44,914 nt of DNA from the NCBI GenBank assembly GCA_910587735.1, contig CAJUNT010000020.1:1-44914 (forward strand). Reading direction: 5' to 3'. Under the pieces are notes generated by a model. The model had not been told where the DNA came from and searched no databases. It saw nothing but the letters and a program-made list of their open reading frames with translations. Below are positions 8,237 to 17,225 of the stretch, piece after piece. The translations under genes and the position numbers were made by a program. The DNA is from an uncultured Clostridia bacterium. Lineage in GTDB: Bacteria; Bacillota; Clostridia; Lachnospirales; Anaerotignaceae. Numbering within the stretch: the stretch's first letter is position 1; every line of letters starts with the position of its first letter.

Positions 8237-9002
8237 TATAAAAAAAGTATTTGAAAAAGGGAAAACACTGATACCATTTATTACTTGTGGCGACCCCTCT
8301 ATTGCTATTACAGAAGAACTGATATATACCATGCAAAAAACAGGCACAGATTTTATTATATTAGGTATTCCTTTTTCCGACCCTACTGCGGAAAGTGATG
8401 TAGTGCAGTCAGCAAATTTAAGGGCATTAACAAATGGTATTACAACAGATAAAATATTTGATATGGTTTCAAAAATCAGACAAAATACAAATATTACTAT
8501 TGCTTTTATGACATATGCTAATGTTGTATTTAGTTATGGTTCTGAAAAATTTATATCTAAATCAGCAGAATTAGGTATTGATGGTTTGATAATAACAGAT
8601 TTACCTTTTGAGGAAAAAATAGAATTTTTGCCTCTTTGTAAAGAATATGATATCAATTTAATTTCATTAATTGCACCTACTGATTCACAAAGAATATCTA
8701 TGATTGCAAAACAAGCAGATGGTTTTATATATTGCGTTTCTTCTTCTGGTGTGATGGGAACAAACTCTCATATTATCACAGATATTTCGGATATTATAGC
8801 ACTGATAAAGGAATCACAAAATATTCCTTGTGTTATAGCTTCTGGCACTGCTACACCACAACAGGCAGCAGAAATAGCAAAACAAGCAGACGGTATGATT
8901 ATAGATTCTGCTATTGTTGAAATTTGTGAAAAATACGGAAATGATTGTGTAAAATATGTTCAAGAATATATACAAGAAATGAAACAATCTATTTCAAAAT
9001 AA
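8229..9002 (+). CDS. trpA: Tryptophan synthase alpha chain homologue with altered active site
   Basis: A 257-residue TIM barrel clearly related to TrpA (FITCGDPSIAITEEL, LGIPFSDPTAE, FMTYANVVFSYG, ITDLPFEE, FIYCVSSSGVMG). It starts at the ATG at 8229, overlapping trpB by 8 bases, in the normal position for TrpA. Compared with E. coli TrpA, catalytic Glu49 is Ile44 and Asp60 is Glu55. Thr183 is Met176. Phe212 of GFGI is Ser205. Gly234 of the phosphate loop is Asp226. Gly61-Pro62 are Ser-Asp. The scaffold is retained while the known catalytic and phosphate-contacting positions differ. Either the protein no longer cleaves indole-glycerol phosphate and only activates TrpB, or it has another role. 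Identity as a TrpA homologue is firm; activity is doubtful. Confidence 0.88.
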   Translation: MSNIKKVFEKGKTLIPFITCGDPSIAITEELIYTMQKTGTDFIILGIPFSDPTAESDVVQSANLRALTNGITTDKIFDMVSKIRQNTNITIAFMTYANVVFSYGSEKFISKSAELGIDGLIITDLPFEEKIEFLPLCKEYDINLISLIAPTDSQRISMIAKQADGFIYCVSSSGVMGTNSHIITDISDIIALIKESQNIPCVIASGTATPQQAAEIAKQADGMIIDSAIVEICEKYGNDCVKYVQEYIQEMKQSISK

Positions 9003-9010
9003 TTAATTAT

Positions 9011-9060
9011 AAAAAAATGTATTTGTAAATTTGTTTTATCAATTTACAAATACATTTTTG
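9011..9060. terminator. Bidirectional terminator after trpA
   Basis: An inverted repeat (ATGTATTTGTAAATT / AATTTACAAATACAT) flanked by an A-run and a T-run separates trpA from the convergent AAA ATPase gene. Confidence 0.88.
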
Positions 9061-9077
9061 CCTTTATTTTATATAAT

Positions 9078-10604
9078 TTAAATCATTTTTAATTCTTCTG
9101 TTACTTCAGCTATTTTTTGAAGTATTTCTTTTCTGCCTTGCTGAAACAAAAGAGACTGATTATAGTAATAGTACTTTTCAGAACCATTTTCATTTATAAA
9201 TTTTATACTATAATAATTGCTTGTTAATTCTGTAATAAATATTACAATTTCTTGATTTTCCCCAAATGCTTTTTCTAAAAATAAAAACGCATTGTTTAAA
9301 TATTCTGTTGTTTGTGTGATTTCCTTTTCTCTTTTTTGAAGTAGTACATTAAAATGCTGTTTGATATATTCAAATGCCTCATTACCATTTTTGATTATTT
9401 TTTGCTCTATTTCCTTTTGATAATTTTGTAATATATCTAGTACAATAATGCTGCTTTGTATTTCTAATGTATCCAATAAATTAGCTGTTTTTTGTTTTTG
9501 AAATATCTGCTTTTGTATTTCTATTGTTTTCGATAGTATTTCATAAGGCAGTTCTTTACTTTCTATCATATCATTTTTTAATTCTTTTAATATATTATGC
9601 AGTGATGTAATAAATAAATTAGTGCAATATATATTTTTAAAATTTTCTCCCAATCGACTGAGTAAAAGCCCTATTACACTCAATCGCTCATCAAAATAAG
9701 CATTAGACAACTTTTCTAAAGCATTTTTAGTAATATTTCCCTGTAAAATTTCATTGATGTGATAATCATTTTTGTATTTATAATATAAATCTAAATAATT
9801 AGCAAAATCTTTTGCAATTTCCTTATGTTGCACATATTGATATATTACATCTTCATCTATTGTCATATTTAATTCTTCATAAACTTCCATAATACGAGAT
9901 AGGTCTTCCCAACCTCTTGCCGTTACAAAATATTTTCCGTCAACAGTTGTTTCAACAGTATAAAAATTATCCTTTTTGATTTCTAAATAAGACAATATTG
10001 CACCATGAATAGACTCTTTATAAGCATATTCTTTCCATACTTCAAAATTTTGTTTTACTTCTATCTTTTTCACTCTATCTAGTGTTACAATATCAAATTC
10101 TCTTACTGATTTATTATATTCTGGAGGATTCCCTGCTGCAACAATTATCCAACCTTTTGGTATAGCATGTGTACCAAATGTTTTATTTTGTAAAAATTGA
10201 AGCATTGCTGGTGCTAATGTTTCAGAAACACAATTAATTTCATCAATAAAAAGAATACCTTCTGTTAATGTTGTTTGTTCCATTTTTTCATATACTGATG
10301 CAATAATTTCACTCATAGTATACTCTGTAACAGAATATTGTTTACCGCCATATATTTTCTGTTTTATAAAAGGTAAGCCTATTGCGCTTTGTCTAGTATG
10401 GTGTGTAATGGTATAAGAAACAATAGCTATATTACACTCTCTTGCAATTTGCTCCATAATAGCAGTTTTACCAATACCTGAAGCTCCTATGAGCAATATA
10501 GGTCTTTGCTTTACAATAGGTATTTTATAGTTACCATAACTATCTTTTTTTAAATAGGCTCTTATTGTATTTTTAATTTCTTGTTTTGCTTTTTTAATGT
10601 CCAT
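9078..10604 (-). CDS. MoxR-like AAA+ ATPase
   Basis: A 508-residue protein. Residues 1-240 are an AAA_5/MoxR-type ATPase core: Walker A GASGIGKT (40-47), Walker B ILFIDE (117-122), sensor-1 Asn159 in AAGNPPEYN and a sensor-2-like TARGWEDL around Arg230. Residues ~260-508 are helical and charged with no domain I recognise. MoxR ATPases act as chaperone-like remodellers with a VWA partner; the upstream gene on the same strand encodes exactly such a partner. The strong ribosome binding site GGAGGAA precedes the ATG. A 203-base gap separates it from the VWA gene, so it may have its own promoter. The client is unknown. Confidence 0.82.
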   Translation of the reverse strand: MDIKKAKQEIKNTIRAYLKKDSYGNYKIPIVKQRPILLIGASGIGKTAIMEQIARECNIAIVSYTITHHTRQSAIGLPFIKQKIYGGKQYSVTEYTMSEIIASVYEKMEQTTLTEGILFIDEINCVSETLAPAMLQFLQNKTFGTHAIPKGWIIVAAGNPPEYNKSVREFDIVTLDRVKKIEVKQNFEVWKEYAYKESIHGAILSYLEIKKDNFYTVETTVDGKYFVTARGWEDLSRIMEVYEELNMTIDEDVIYQYVQHKEIAKDFANYLDLYYKYKNDYHINEILQGNITKNALEKLSNAYFDERLSVIGLLLSRLGENFKNIYCTNLFITSLHNILKELKNDMIESKELPYEILSKTIEIQKQIFQKQKTANLLDTLEIQSSIIVLDILQNYQKEIEQKIIKNGNEAFEYIKQHFNVLLQKREKEITQTTEYLNNAFLFLEKAFGENQEIVIFITELTSNYYSIKFINENGSEKYYYYNQSLLFQQGRKEILQKIAEVTEELKMI

Positions 10605-10807
10605 ATTGTTCCTCCTGTATTATAAACTTTTTGGTAGTGTCCAAAAAGAGTAATTTTAAAAATAATTTTTATTTCTGTTTGTTATCAAGAAAACGAAGTT
10701 CTCCATAAAAGTTTTTTCCTCGCTTTTTTCATATATTATAAATACATTTTATTATTATATAGTTTAAATTCTTTGTTATATATTTTTCATACTCAGATTT
10801 TGTAATA
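10605..10807. other. Gap between VWA and AAA genes
   Basis: 203 AT-rich bases containing the ATPase ribosome binding site. I see no convincing terminator, promoter pair or short coding gene. Confidence 0.4.
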
Positions 10808-12199
10808 TTAGTTAATATTTTGATATGGTTTATGAATATCTAATAAATCATACTCTGTCAATATTATTTTAATCGCCCATGGCGGAACAGTAACAACATT
10901 ATCTCCTTTTGTAACAAACACAAATGCTGTATCATAACAAGGAGGTTTTTTAGGAAATATACCATAACCATCTGTAAAATATATCATACCTTTTAAATGT
11001 CGAAATGTTTTCTGTTCTATTAAATTATCAACATACTGGAATACTGGACGAAAATCTGTTCCTCCTGACCCTTTTACAACAAATTGCTCCATATATTGCT
11101 TTAATTCTGTCTGGTCTGTTACTACAATATCTGACTGTACTTTTGCATCACATTGTATAATGTGTATATGAAATTTTCTAAAAAAATTTTGTTTATTTTG
11201 CAATATACTATATGTTTCTTCTAAAAAACGCTTTACAATGTCATCTGAACAAGACTCTGATGTATCAATAGCAATCACCAATTCTTCTATTTTTTCCACT
11301 TCTTTATACTCTAGTGCTTCAATAAATGGCATATTACCATACATTTGTAATCCATAAGTATAAAATACCATGTCAAAAGCATCTTCATCAATTTGTATTT
11401 CTTCTCGGCGTGTTACAAATTTTTGTAAAAAACGGCTATAATCATATTTTTGACTATTTTTTATATTCAAATAACGAAGCATTTCTCCTGCCTGTTCCCC
11501 CATATCTTTTTGAAATGTTTCTAAATTTGTTTTCATTTTTTGACTAATATCCTGCCATTGTTCCAATAATTGTTGTTGTTTTGTCATAGTATGATTTCGG
11601 TCATTTCGTTGTGTATTTTGCTGTTCATTTTGTTGTTGTTCTTCATTTTCATTTTGTTCTTCATCTTGTTGCCAAAAACTATGGTCATCTACCCAAAATT
11701 CTTTTTTCAATTCTAATAACTGTAATTCTGAAACAGACATATATAATAATTGTATATAAACTCCTTCTGCTGTAATAACTTTTAATTTTTTATGAAGTAA
11801 ATTATATAATTCCTGTCTTTTATCTGATATTGTCATAGAAAGAGCAGAAACTTTAAACTGGTCTACCATAGATTCCACAGCAATATCACAAGCTAAATTC
11901 CAATATTGTTCTTCTCTTTTATTTCTATGAAACATATGTTGAAATACACAATGCAAAAGCATATGCATATATGCTCTGTTTACAAGTATTCTATCACTTT
12001 GATAAAGTTGCATTAAATAGCGAGTATTAAATAATATTTTTCTGCCATCTGTACCTAAATATAATGTACTTAAATTCATTTCATATTGTAATGCACTAAG
12101 TGCAATATCTAAAAAACGCATAGATAGATATAATTCATTTCTGGAATATTGTAATATCGTTTTGCCAATAGCAATTAACTTTTGTTTTGTATCGTTCAT
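10808..12199 (-). CDS. Metallopeptidase-like plus VWA domain protein (DUF2201-type)
   Basis: A 463-residue protein with two recognisable halves. Residues ~10-120 look like the putative metallopeptidase domain of VWA-like proteins, with His79 and His83 in HMLLH, further His88 and His91, and Asp105 in NLACDIAVE. Residues ~176-200 are a Gln/Asn/Glu-rich linker. Residues ~300-463 are a VWA domain with an intact metal-binding DTSES (Asp312, Ser314, Ser316), the GSGGTDF threonine loop and YFTDG. No signal peptide is visible. With the downstream MoxR-like ATPase it forms the familiar MoxR/VWA pair, thought to assemble or remodel a partner. The catalytic role of the His cluster is not established. 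Confidence 0.82.
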   Translation of the reverse strand: MNDTKQKLIAIGKTILQYSRNELYLSMRFLDIALSALQYEMNLSTLYLGTDGRKILFNTRYLMQLYQSDRILVNRAYMHMLLHCVFQHMFHRNKREEQYWNLACDIAVESMVDQFKVSALSMTISDKRQELYNLLHKKLKVITAEGVYIQLLYMSVSELQLLELKKEFWVDDHSFWQQDEEQNENEEQQQNEQQNTQRNDRNHTMTKQQQLLEQWQDISQKMKTNLETFQKDMGEQAGEMLRYLNIKNSQKYDYSRFLQKFVTRREEIQIDEDAFDMVFYTYGLQMYGNMPFIEALEYKEVEKIEELVIAIDTSESCSDDIVKRFLEETYSILQNKQNFFRKFHIHIIQCDAKVQSDIVVTDQTELKQYMEQFVVKGSGGTDFRPVFQYVDNLIEQKTFRHLKGMIYFTDGYGIFPKKPPCYDTAFVFVTKGDNVVTVPPWAIKIILTEYDLLDIHKPYQNIN

Positions 12200-12270
12200 A
12201 AAAACCTCCTTTTATACATTTTATTTTTTATTCATTTCATATAAAAAAATATAGTAATCAAACAAATATA

Positions 12271-13452
12271 TTATAAATCAAATGACTTTTTATTAATGCC
12301 AAAATGTTTCATTTTATAATCTGTTAAAAAGCTAATTGCTTGTACATTCTTTTGCTGTATTGCAATATCAATAATATTATCTATGTTTTCAGATGTAAAA
12401 ATACCATTCAATTTTGATAAGAAATATAATTTTTCTATTTCCTGTAAATATGATTTTACTGCAAATAATATATTTTGTTTTAAAAATGCCATATATTCCA
12501 TTTCATTTTTTTCTCTTAATTTGTAAGGATATTGCAAACGGTTAAAGGCAATTTCCAATGCAATATATTTTGTTTCTTCTCTTTTTGCCATAGAAAATAA
12601 ATCATCATAACGAATAAAATCAATACCAGAATTGTGTATACATTGATGATATAAATAGCCTGAGCCATAATTCATCTGTTTAAATTGTCTTGCTGGATAA
12701 TTTTCCATATATTCATATTCAAAGTCAGGAAAAAACAATTTTGCCTCTGTACATCCTTTCTGTTCTCTTGGCATATTAATAATATGCATTTCCACTTCCT
12801 GCTCCAAATCAGCAAATACATCTAAAAATGCTGTATTTCCTTGTAACATTACTTTTTTTAAACTTTTACAATTTTTAAATGCACCCATACCCACAAAAAT
12901 ATTTTCTGGCAACACAATTTCGTACAAACAATAATTATTATAGAAAACATAATCTCCCAATACAGAAATACTATTTGGCAAATAAATACGTTCTAGCTTT
13001 ATACAATCATGAAAAGCATATTTCTGAATATCTGTTACAGATTCTGGTATTTTAATTTCTTTTAAAGCTATACAATGTGAAAAACATCGCTCTGGTATTA
13101 TCTTAATGTATTTTGGTAAATCAATTTGTGTTAATGCACTACAATAAGAAAAAGCTGACTTTCCTATTTTTTGTATACTATTAGGTAATATAACTTTTTG
13201 TAAAGCATTTGTTTTTTCTATTTTAATATCCTCTTGCCATTCTATAAAACAATATTGCTGTTCAGAATATGTGATTTCTTCTAAATGGTTTGTATGTTTT
13301 ATATTTTCTTCTGAAAAAGCATTTTCTGCTATTTCTGTTACTGGAATACCTTTTATATTGTCTGGTATTATCAATGTACTTGCTCCATCATAAGCAACAA
13401 TTATAATGCCATGTTCTCCCTTTTTATAATATATTTTTTGACACAATATCAT
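12271..13452 (-). CDS. BspA-like leucine-rich-repeat (LRR_5) protein
   Basis: A 393-residue protein without signal peptide. Residues ~20-220 contain about six to seven ~23-residue repeats of the type LPNSIQKIGKSAFSYCSALTQ, the LRR_5/BspA pattern. Residues ~230-393 are a helical domain of unknown type, with ankyrin-like pairs towards the end. Most BspA-like proteins are secreted, so the lack of an export signal here suggests an intracellular recognition role. It lies 71 bases upstream of the VWA gene on the same strand, so it probably forms an operon with the VWA and AAA proteins. The ATG follows AAGGAGAG closely. Confidence 0.78.
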   Translation of the reverse strand: MILCQKIYYKKGEHGIIIVAYDGASTLIIPDNIKGIPVTEIAENAFSEENIKHTNHLEEITYSEQQYCFIEWQEDIKIEKTNALQKVILPNSIQKIGKSAFSYCSALTQIDLPKYIKIIPERCFSHCIALKEIKIPESVTDIQKYAFHDCIKLERIYLPNSISVLGDYVFYNNYCLYEIVLPENIFVGMGAFKNCKSLKKVMLQGNTAFLDVFADLEQEVEMHIINMPREQKGCTEAKLFFPDFEYEYMENYPARQFKQMNYGSGYLYHQCIHNSGIDFIRYDDLFSMAKREETKYIALEIAFNRLQYPYKLREKNEMEYMAFLKQNILFAVKSYLQEIEKLYFLSKLNGIFTSENIDNIIDIAIQQKNVQAISFLTDYKMKHFGINKKSFDL

Positions 13453-13565
13453 TCTCTCCTTAATATTTTACTTGATTTTATTTTATAAATTTATACCTTT
13501 ATTAAAAATAATTTTGGCTTTATTTTATCACAATTTTTAGTATTACAACAATTTTTTTAAATAGA

Positions 13566-13601
13566 AAAACACAGTTGAACAAAACTGCTCAACTGTGTTT
13601 T
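13566..13601 (-). terminator. Terminator of the MarR-RND-PII operon
   Basis: A 13-bp perfect stem, AAAACACAGTTGA (13566-13578) with TCAACTGTGTTTT (13589-13601), lies just downstream of the P-II-like gene and upstream of the next minus-strand gene. Confidence 0.88.
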
Positions 13602-13635
13602 ATATTAAATCATTAAATTACACTTTATAAAATGA

Positions 13636-13974
13636 TTAGAGTGCATCAATACCTCTTTCTCCCGTACGAATACGAACCACCTCACAAACATCATATACAT
13701 ATATTCTACCATCGCCAGGGTGTCCTGTACGCGCCAAATCCATAACTATCTGTATAATTGGTCCTACTTGTTCATCTTTTACTACCATTTCTAATTTTAT
13801 TTTTTGCACAGTTTGAAATTTACACTCTTTTCCTCGGTATCTTTGTACATATCCTTCGTCCTGCCCATATCCTGCAATATTAGAAAGCATAATACCTGTA
13901 GCACCCATTTCATATAACTTTTTTTTCACCTCATCTACTTTTTCTCGACGAATAATAATTTCTATTTTTTTCAT
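13636..13974 (-). CDS. P-II-like signalling protein encoded with the RND pump
   Basis: A 112-residue protein of normal P-II length. It has the N-terminal strand MKKIEIIIRREKVDEVKKKL, a T-loop region GYGQDEGYVQRYRGKEC and the C-terminal signature GDGRIYVYDVCEVVRIRTGE. Aligned with E. coli GlnB, the uridylylated Tyr51 is Cys51 and the conserved Gln39, which helps bind Mg-ATP/2-oxoglutarate, is Asp39. Classical uridylylation is therefore excluded and effector binding may differ. The gene start overlaps the RND permease stop (ATGA), so the two are translationally coupled. No ammonium transporter or glutamine synthetase is nearby. I infer that it senses an adenylate state and modulates the pump. 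Confidence 0.9.
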   Translation of the reverse strand: MKKIEIIIRREKVDEVKKKLYEMGATGIMLSNIAGYGQDEGYVQRYRGKECKFQTVQKIKLEMVVKDEQVGPIIQIVMDLARTGHPGDGRIYVYDVCEVVRIRTGERGIDAL

Positions 13975-16900
13975 ACCTCATATCCTCCGTCATTTGTAAC
14001 TGGTGATTTTTTATTCTTTTTCTTTCGCTCTTTTTCTTTTTTGTATTTTTCATCTCTTGTGTCTGGTCTTACTTTATCCTCTGGTATTTTTACAGAAGTA
14101 TTAAACTTACTATAATCTTGTTCTTCTCCATTATACATATCTTTAGGAGGTTTTTTTCTTCTCAATTTATTTCTAAAATTTGTAACTCCCAAATATAATA
14201 TAGGTATCAAAATCAATGTAACGATTGTGGATATTGCCATACCAAATATAATAGTAATTGCCATAGATTTTTGTGTTTCTGTACCTTCTCCTGTTCCTAA
14301 TGCCATAGGAAGCATACCAATGATTGTTGTCAATGTTGTCATAAGTATTGGTCTTAAACGGCTCGGACCTGCCTCTACCAATGCATCAAAACATTTCATA
14401 CCCCTTTCTCTTAACTGATTTGTATAGTCAACTAATACAATAGCATTATTAACAACCATACCAATCAACATAATAAATCCCATAAATGATGTAACAGTAA
14501 TTGTATTTCCTGTTATCAAAAGTCCTAATATACCACCTGTAATTGCTAAAGGCATAGAAAACATAACAATAGTAGGATATATCAATGACTCAAATTGCGA
14601 TGCCATAATCATATATACCAATACAATAGCTACAATCAACACAAGTGCTAATTTTGTAAATGCTTCTTGCATTTGCTCTGTTGTACCACCATACTCATAC
14701 TCATATCCCTCTGGGAAAGGATAACTCGACAATTTTTCATCAATGAGTTTTTGTGCTGTACTGGTATCAATATCTTTTGTATTTGCACTAACACTTACAT
14801 AATTCTTCTGATTTTCTCTATTAATTTGTAATGCACCATCTGTAATTTCTACATTTGCTACTTCTGTCAATGGTATAGAAGCACCTGTGTTAGAACGTAT
14901 TGTAATATTTGTCAAATCTGTTATGTAATTCATTCTATTTTGGTCATATCGTATTCTAACATCAATTTCATCATCATTCACTTTATATTGTGTTGCAACA
15001 GAGCCTGAAACAGCTGTATTTAGTGTATTTGCAAGTGAAGATGTAGTAATGCCATATTGTGATGCTTTTTTTCTATCTAATACAACACGTGCTTCTGGTA
15101 CAACATCTTCTGAAGAACCTTCTACATCTACTAATCCTGGTATTGTAGCAAGTAAATCAACTACTTCATTTTCTACCTGACGTAATGTATCAGAATCATA
15201 ACCTGTTATATTAAATGAAATATCTGAGCCACCAAAAGAACCCATAGCACTACTAGAAGCACTAATTGTAATATCTGCCCCTGCAATATTAGAAAGTAAT
15301 TCTTTCATTTCGTCACAAACTTCATTTGTACTTCTAGTTCTTTGTTCTAATTCTACCAAACTAATCATAACTGTTGAGGAGTCTGTACCACTTGAAACCA
15401 TACCAGAACCTACCATACCATAATAATAATCAATTTCTGGTATATCTTTTATTCTTTCTACTACTTCATTTGTAATATTCTGTGTTTCCTCTAATTTAGA
15501 ACCCTTTGGAAGTTCTATGGAAATAGAGGCAGAACCTTCATCTGTTTCTGGCATAAAATCAAAACCAGCAAGAGGAGCGCAAGCCAATGTACCTATAAAA
15601 CAAGCTATTACAAGTAACATACTTCTTTTTTTATGATGAAGTACCCAAACAAGCACCTTTCTATAAAAATTATCTAATTTTTCAAGACCTCTTCCCCAAG
15701 CATCTAATACTTTTGTAATAAAGCCTTTTCTTTCCTTTTTATTTTTTTCTCTTCTATTTAAAAGTTGAGCACAAGCCATAGGTACAAATGTTAATGATAC
15801 AATCAATGACGAAAGAAGTGCAAAACATATTGTAAATGATAAATCTTTAAACAACTGTCCTATTGTACCCTCTACAAATGTTAAAGGCAAAAATACTGCT
15901 ACTGTTGTCAATGTAGATGCTGCAACAGCCATACCAATTTCTTTAGAGCCTATCATAGCCGCTTCTTTTGCTGAATAACCTTTATCCCAATATTTAAATA
16001 CATTATCCATAACAACAACAGAGTTATCTACAAGCATACCTATACCTATTGTGATGCCACCCATTGATATTACATTTAATGTCATATCAGAAACATACAT
16101 CAGTGCAAATGTTGCCAATATAGATGTTGGTATAGATACACCTATAATTAATGATGTAGTTGGATTTCTCAAAAACAAAAACAGTATAATAACCGCTATA
16201 ATGGCACTCTGAAATGCAGTTTGTGTAACATTATTGATAGATAACTTAATATAATCTGCTGTATCTGTCAACATTAATATATTTAATTCAGGATATTCTT
16301 TTTCTATTTTATTTAATGTTTCTGCAATTAAATCACTTACTTCTACTACATTTGCTGTGGAGTTTTTATCAATAGATATTAAAATACCTTGTTTTCCATT
16401 AACAAGTGTATAAGAACTTCTTTCCTTCACCACTTCTTCTACTTGTGCGATGTCACTTAATGGCATTACTGCACCTGTTCCTGTAGAAATCATTACATTT
16501 CTAATATCATCTAGTGATTTAAATTCTCCCATTGTTCTAACTTGCAATTTGCTGTTTCCTTGTGAAATGCTGCCTGATGGCAAATTTAAGTTTTCTGCTG
16601 CCAATGCTTGTGCTAACTGTGGTGCAGTTAAACCATATCCATCCATTTTATCTGGATTTAATGTAATTTGTATTTCATTTTCATCACCACCAGAAAGATT
16701 AACGGCAGATACACCCTCTATTCTTTCTAAACGATTCACAATATTTTCTTCTAACAAATCATTTAATTGTGCCAAGTCTAAATTATCACTTGTAATACCT
16801 ACATATATTGGCTGTGCATTGATATCCATTTTCAATACCATAGGGTCATTCGCGTCTTCTGGTAAAGAACCTTTTATCATATCAATTTTTTCTCTCATAT

Positions 16901-17222
16901 CAATTGCTGCCATATCAATATCTGTACCATCTTGAAATTGCACTAATACAATGGAACTATTAGAAGAAGATATTGATGTAACAGTATCTACATTACTAAT
17001 AGAAGATAATGCTTCCTCTATTGGTTTTGAAATCAGTGTTTCTATTTCATTTGGACCAGCACCTATATATGTTGTACTAACCAATGCAATAGGAATATCC
17101 ATTGTAGGCATCATTGCTAAACTTAACCCACTATATCCCAATATACCACCCAATATTACCATCAACAATAACATAACTGTTGTAACAGGACGGAGTATTG
17201 ATATTTTAGATAAAGAACCCAT
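13971..17222 (-). CDS. RND family efflux permease (HAE1/AcrB-like)
   Basis: A 1083-residue inner-membrane transporter with the duplicated RND architecture: a first TM helix near residues 12-32, a large extracytoplasmic loop, TM helices 2-6 (~330-480), a second helix-loop unit (from ~540) and TM 8-12 (~860-1020). The TM4 motif reads IGIGMLVDNSVVV, so one of the two classical proton-relay Asp residues is Asn, as is common in Firmicute RND pumps. The TM10 region has GMVVNNAIVLVDY. A basic cytoplasmic tail of ~60 residues follows. It starts 3 bases after the adaptor gene, whose end (AAGGAGG) provides the ribosome binding site. No outer-membrane channel gene is present, as expected in a monoderm. 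The substrate is unknown. Confidence 0.94.
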   Translation of the reverse strand: MGSLSKISILRPVTTVMLLLMVILGGILGYSGLSLAMMPTMDIPIALVSTTYIGAGPNEIETLISKPIEEALSSISNVDTVTSISSSNSSIVLVQFQDGTDIDMAAIDMREKIDMIKGSLPEDANDPMVLKMDINAQPIYVGITSDNLDLAQLNDLLEENIVNRLERIEGVSAVNLSGGDENEIQITLNPDKMDGYGLTAPQLAQALAAENLNLPSGSISQGNSKLQVRTMGEFKSLDDIRNVMISTGTGAVMPLSDIAQVEEVVKERSSYTLVNGKQGILISIDKNSTANVVEVSDLIAETLNKIEKEYPELNILMLTDTADYIKLSINNVTQTAFQSAIIAVIILFLFLRNPTTSLIIGVSIPTSILATFALMYVSDMTLNVISMGGITIGIGMLVDNSVVVMDNVFKYWDKGYSAKEAAMIGSKEIGMAVAASTLTTVAVFLPLTFVEGTIGQLFKDLSFTICFALLSSLIVSLTFVPMACAQLLNRREKNKKERKGFITKVLDAWGRGLEKLDNFYRKVLVWVLHHKKRSMLLVIACFIGTLACAPLAGFDFMPETDEGSASISIELPKGSKLEETQNITNEVVERIKDIPEIDYYYGMVGSGMVSSGTDSSTVMISLVELEQRTRSTNEVCDEMKELLSNIAGADITISASSSAMGSFGGSDISFNITGYDSDTLRQVENEVVDLLATIPGLVDVEGSSEDVVPEARVVLDRKKASQYGITTSSLANTLNTAVSGSVATQYKVNDDEIDVRIRYDQNRMNYITDLTNITIRSNTGASIPLTEVANVEITDGALQINRENQKNYVSVSANTKDIDTSTAQKLIDEKLSSYPFPEGYEYEYGGTTEQMQEAFTKLALVLIVAIVLVYMIMASQFESLIYPTIVMFSMPLAITGGILGLLITGNTITVTSFMGFIMLIGMVVNNAIVLVDYTNQLRERGMKCFDALVEAGPSRLRPILMTTLTTIIGMLPMALGTGEGTETQKSMAITIIFGMAISTIVTLILIPILYLGVTNFRNKLRRKKPPKDMYNGEEQDYSKFNTSVKIPEDKVRPDTRDEKYKKEKERKKKNKKSPVTNDGGYEV

Positions 17223-17225
17223 TCA

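Noticed and set aside
13636..13974. Annotation as glnB/glnK nitrogen regulator
   Set aside because: Tyr51 and Gln39 are replaced, and there is no amtB, glnA or nif gene nearby. The coupling is to an efflux pump, so no nitrogen-specific symbol is given.
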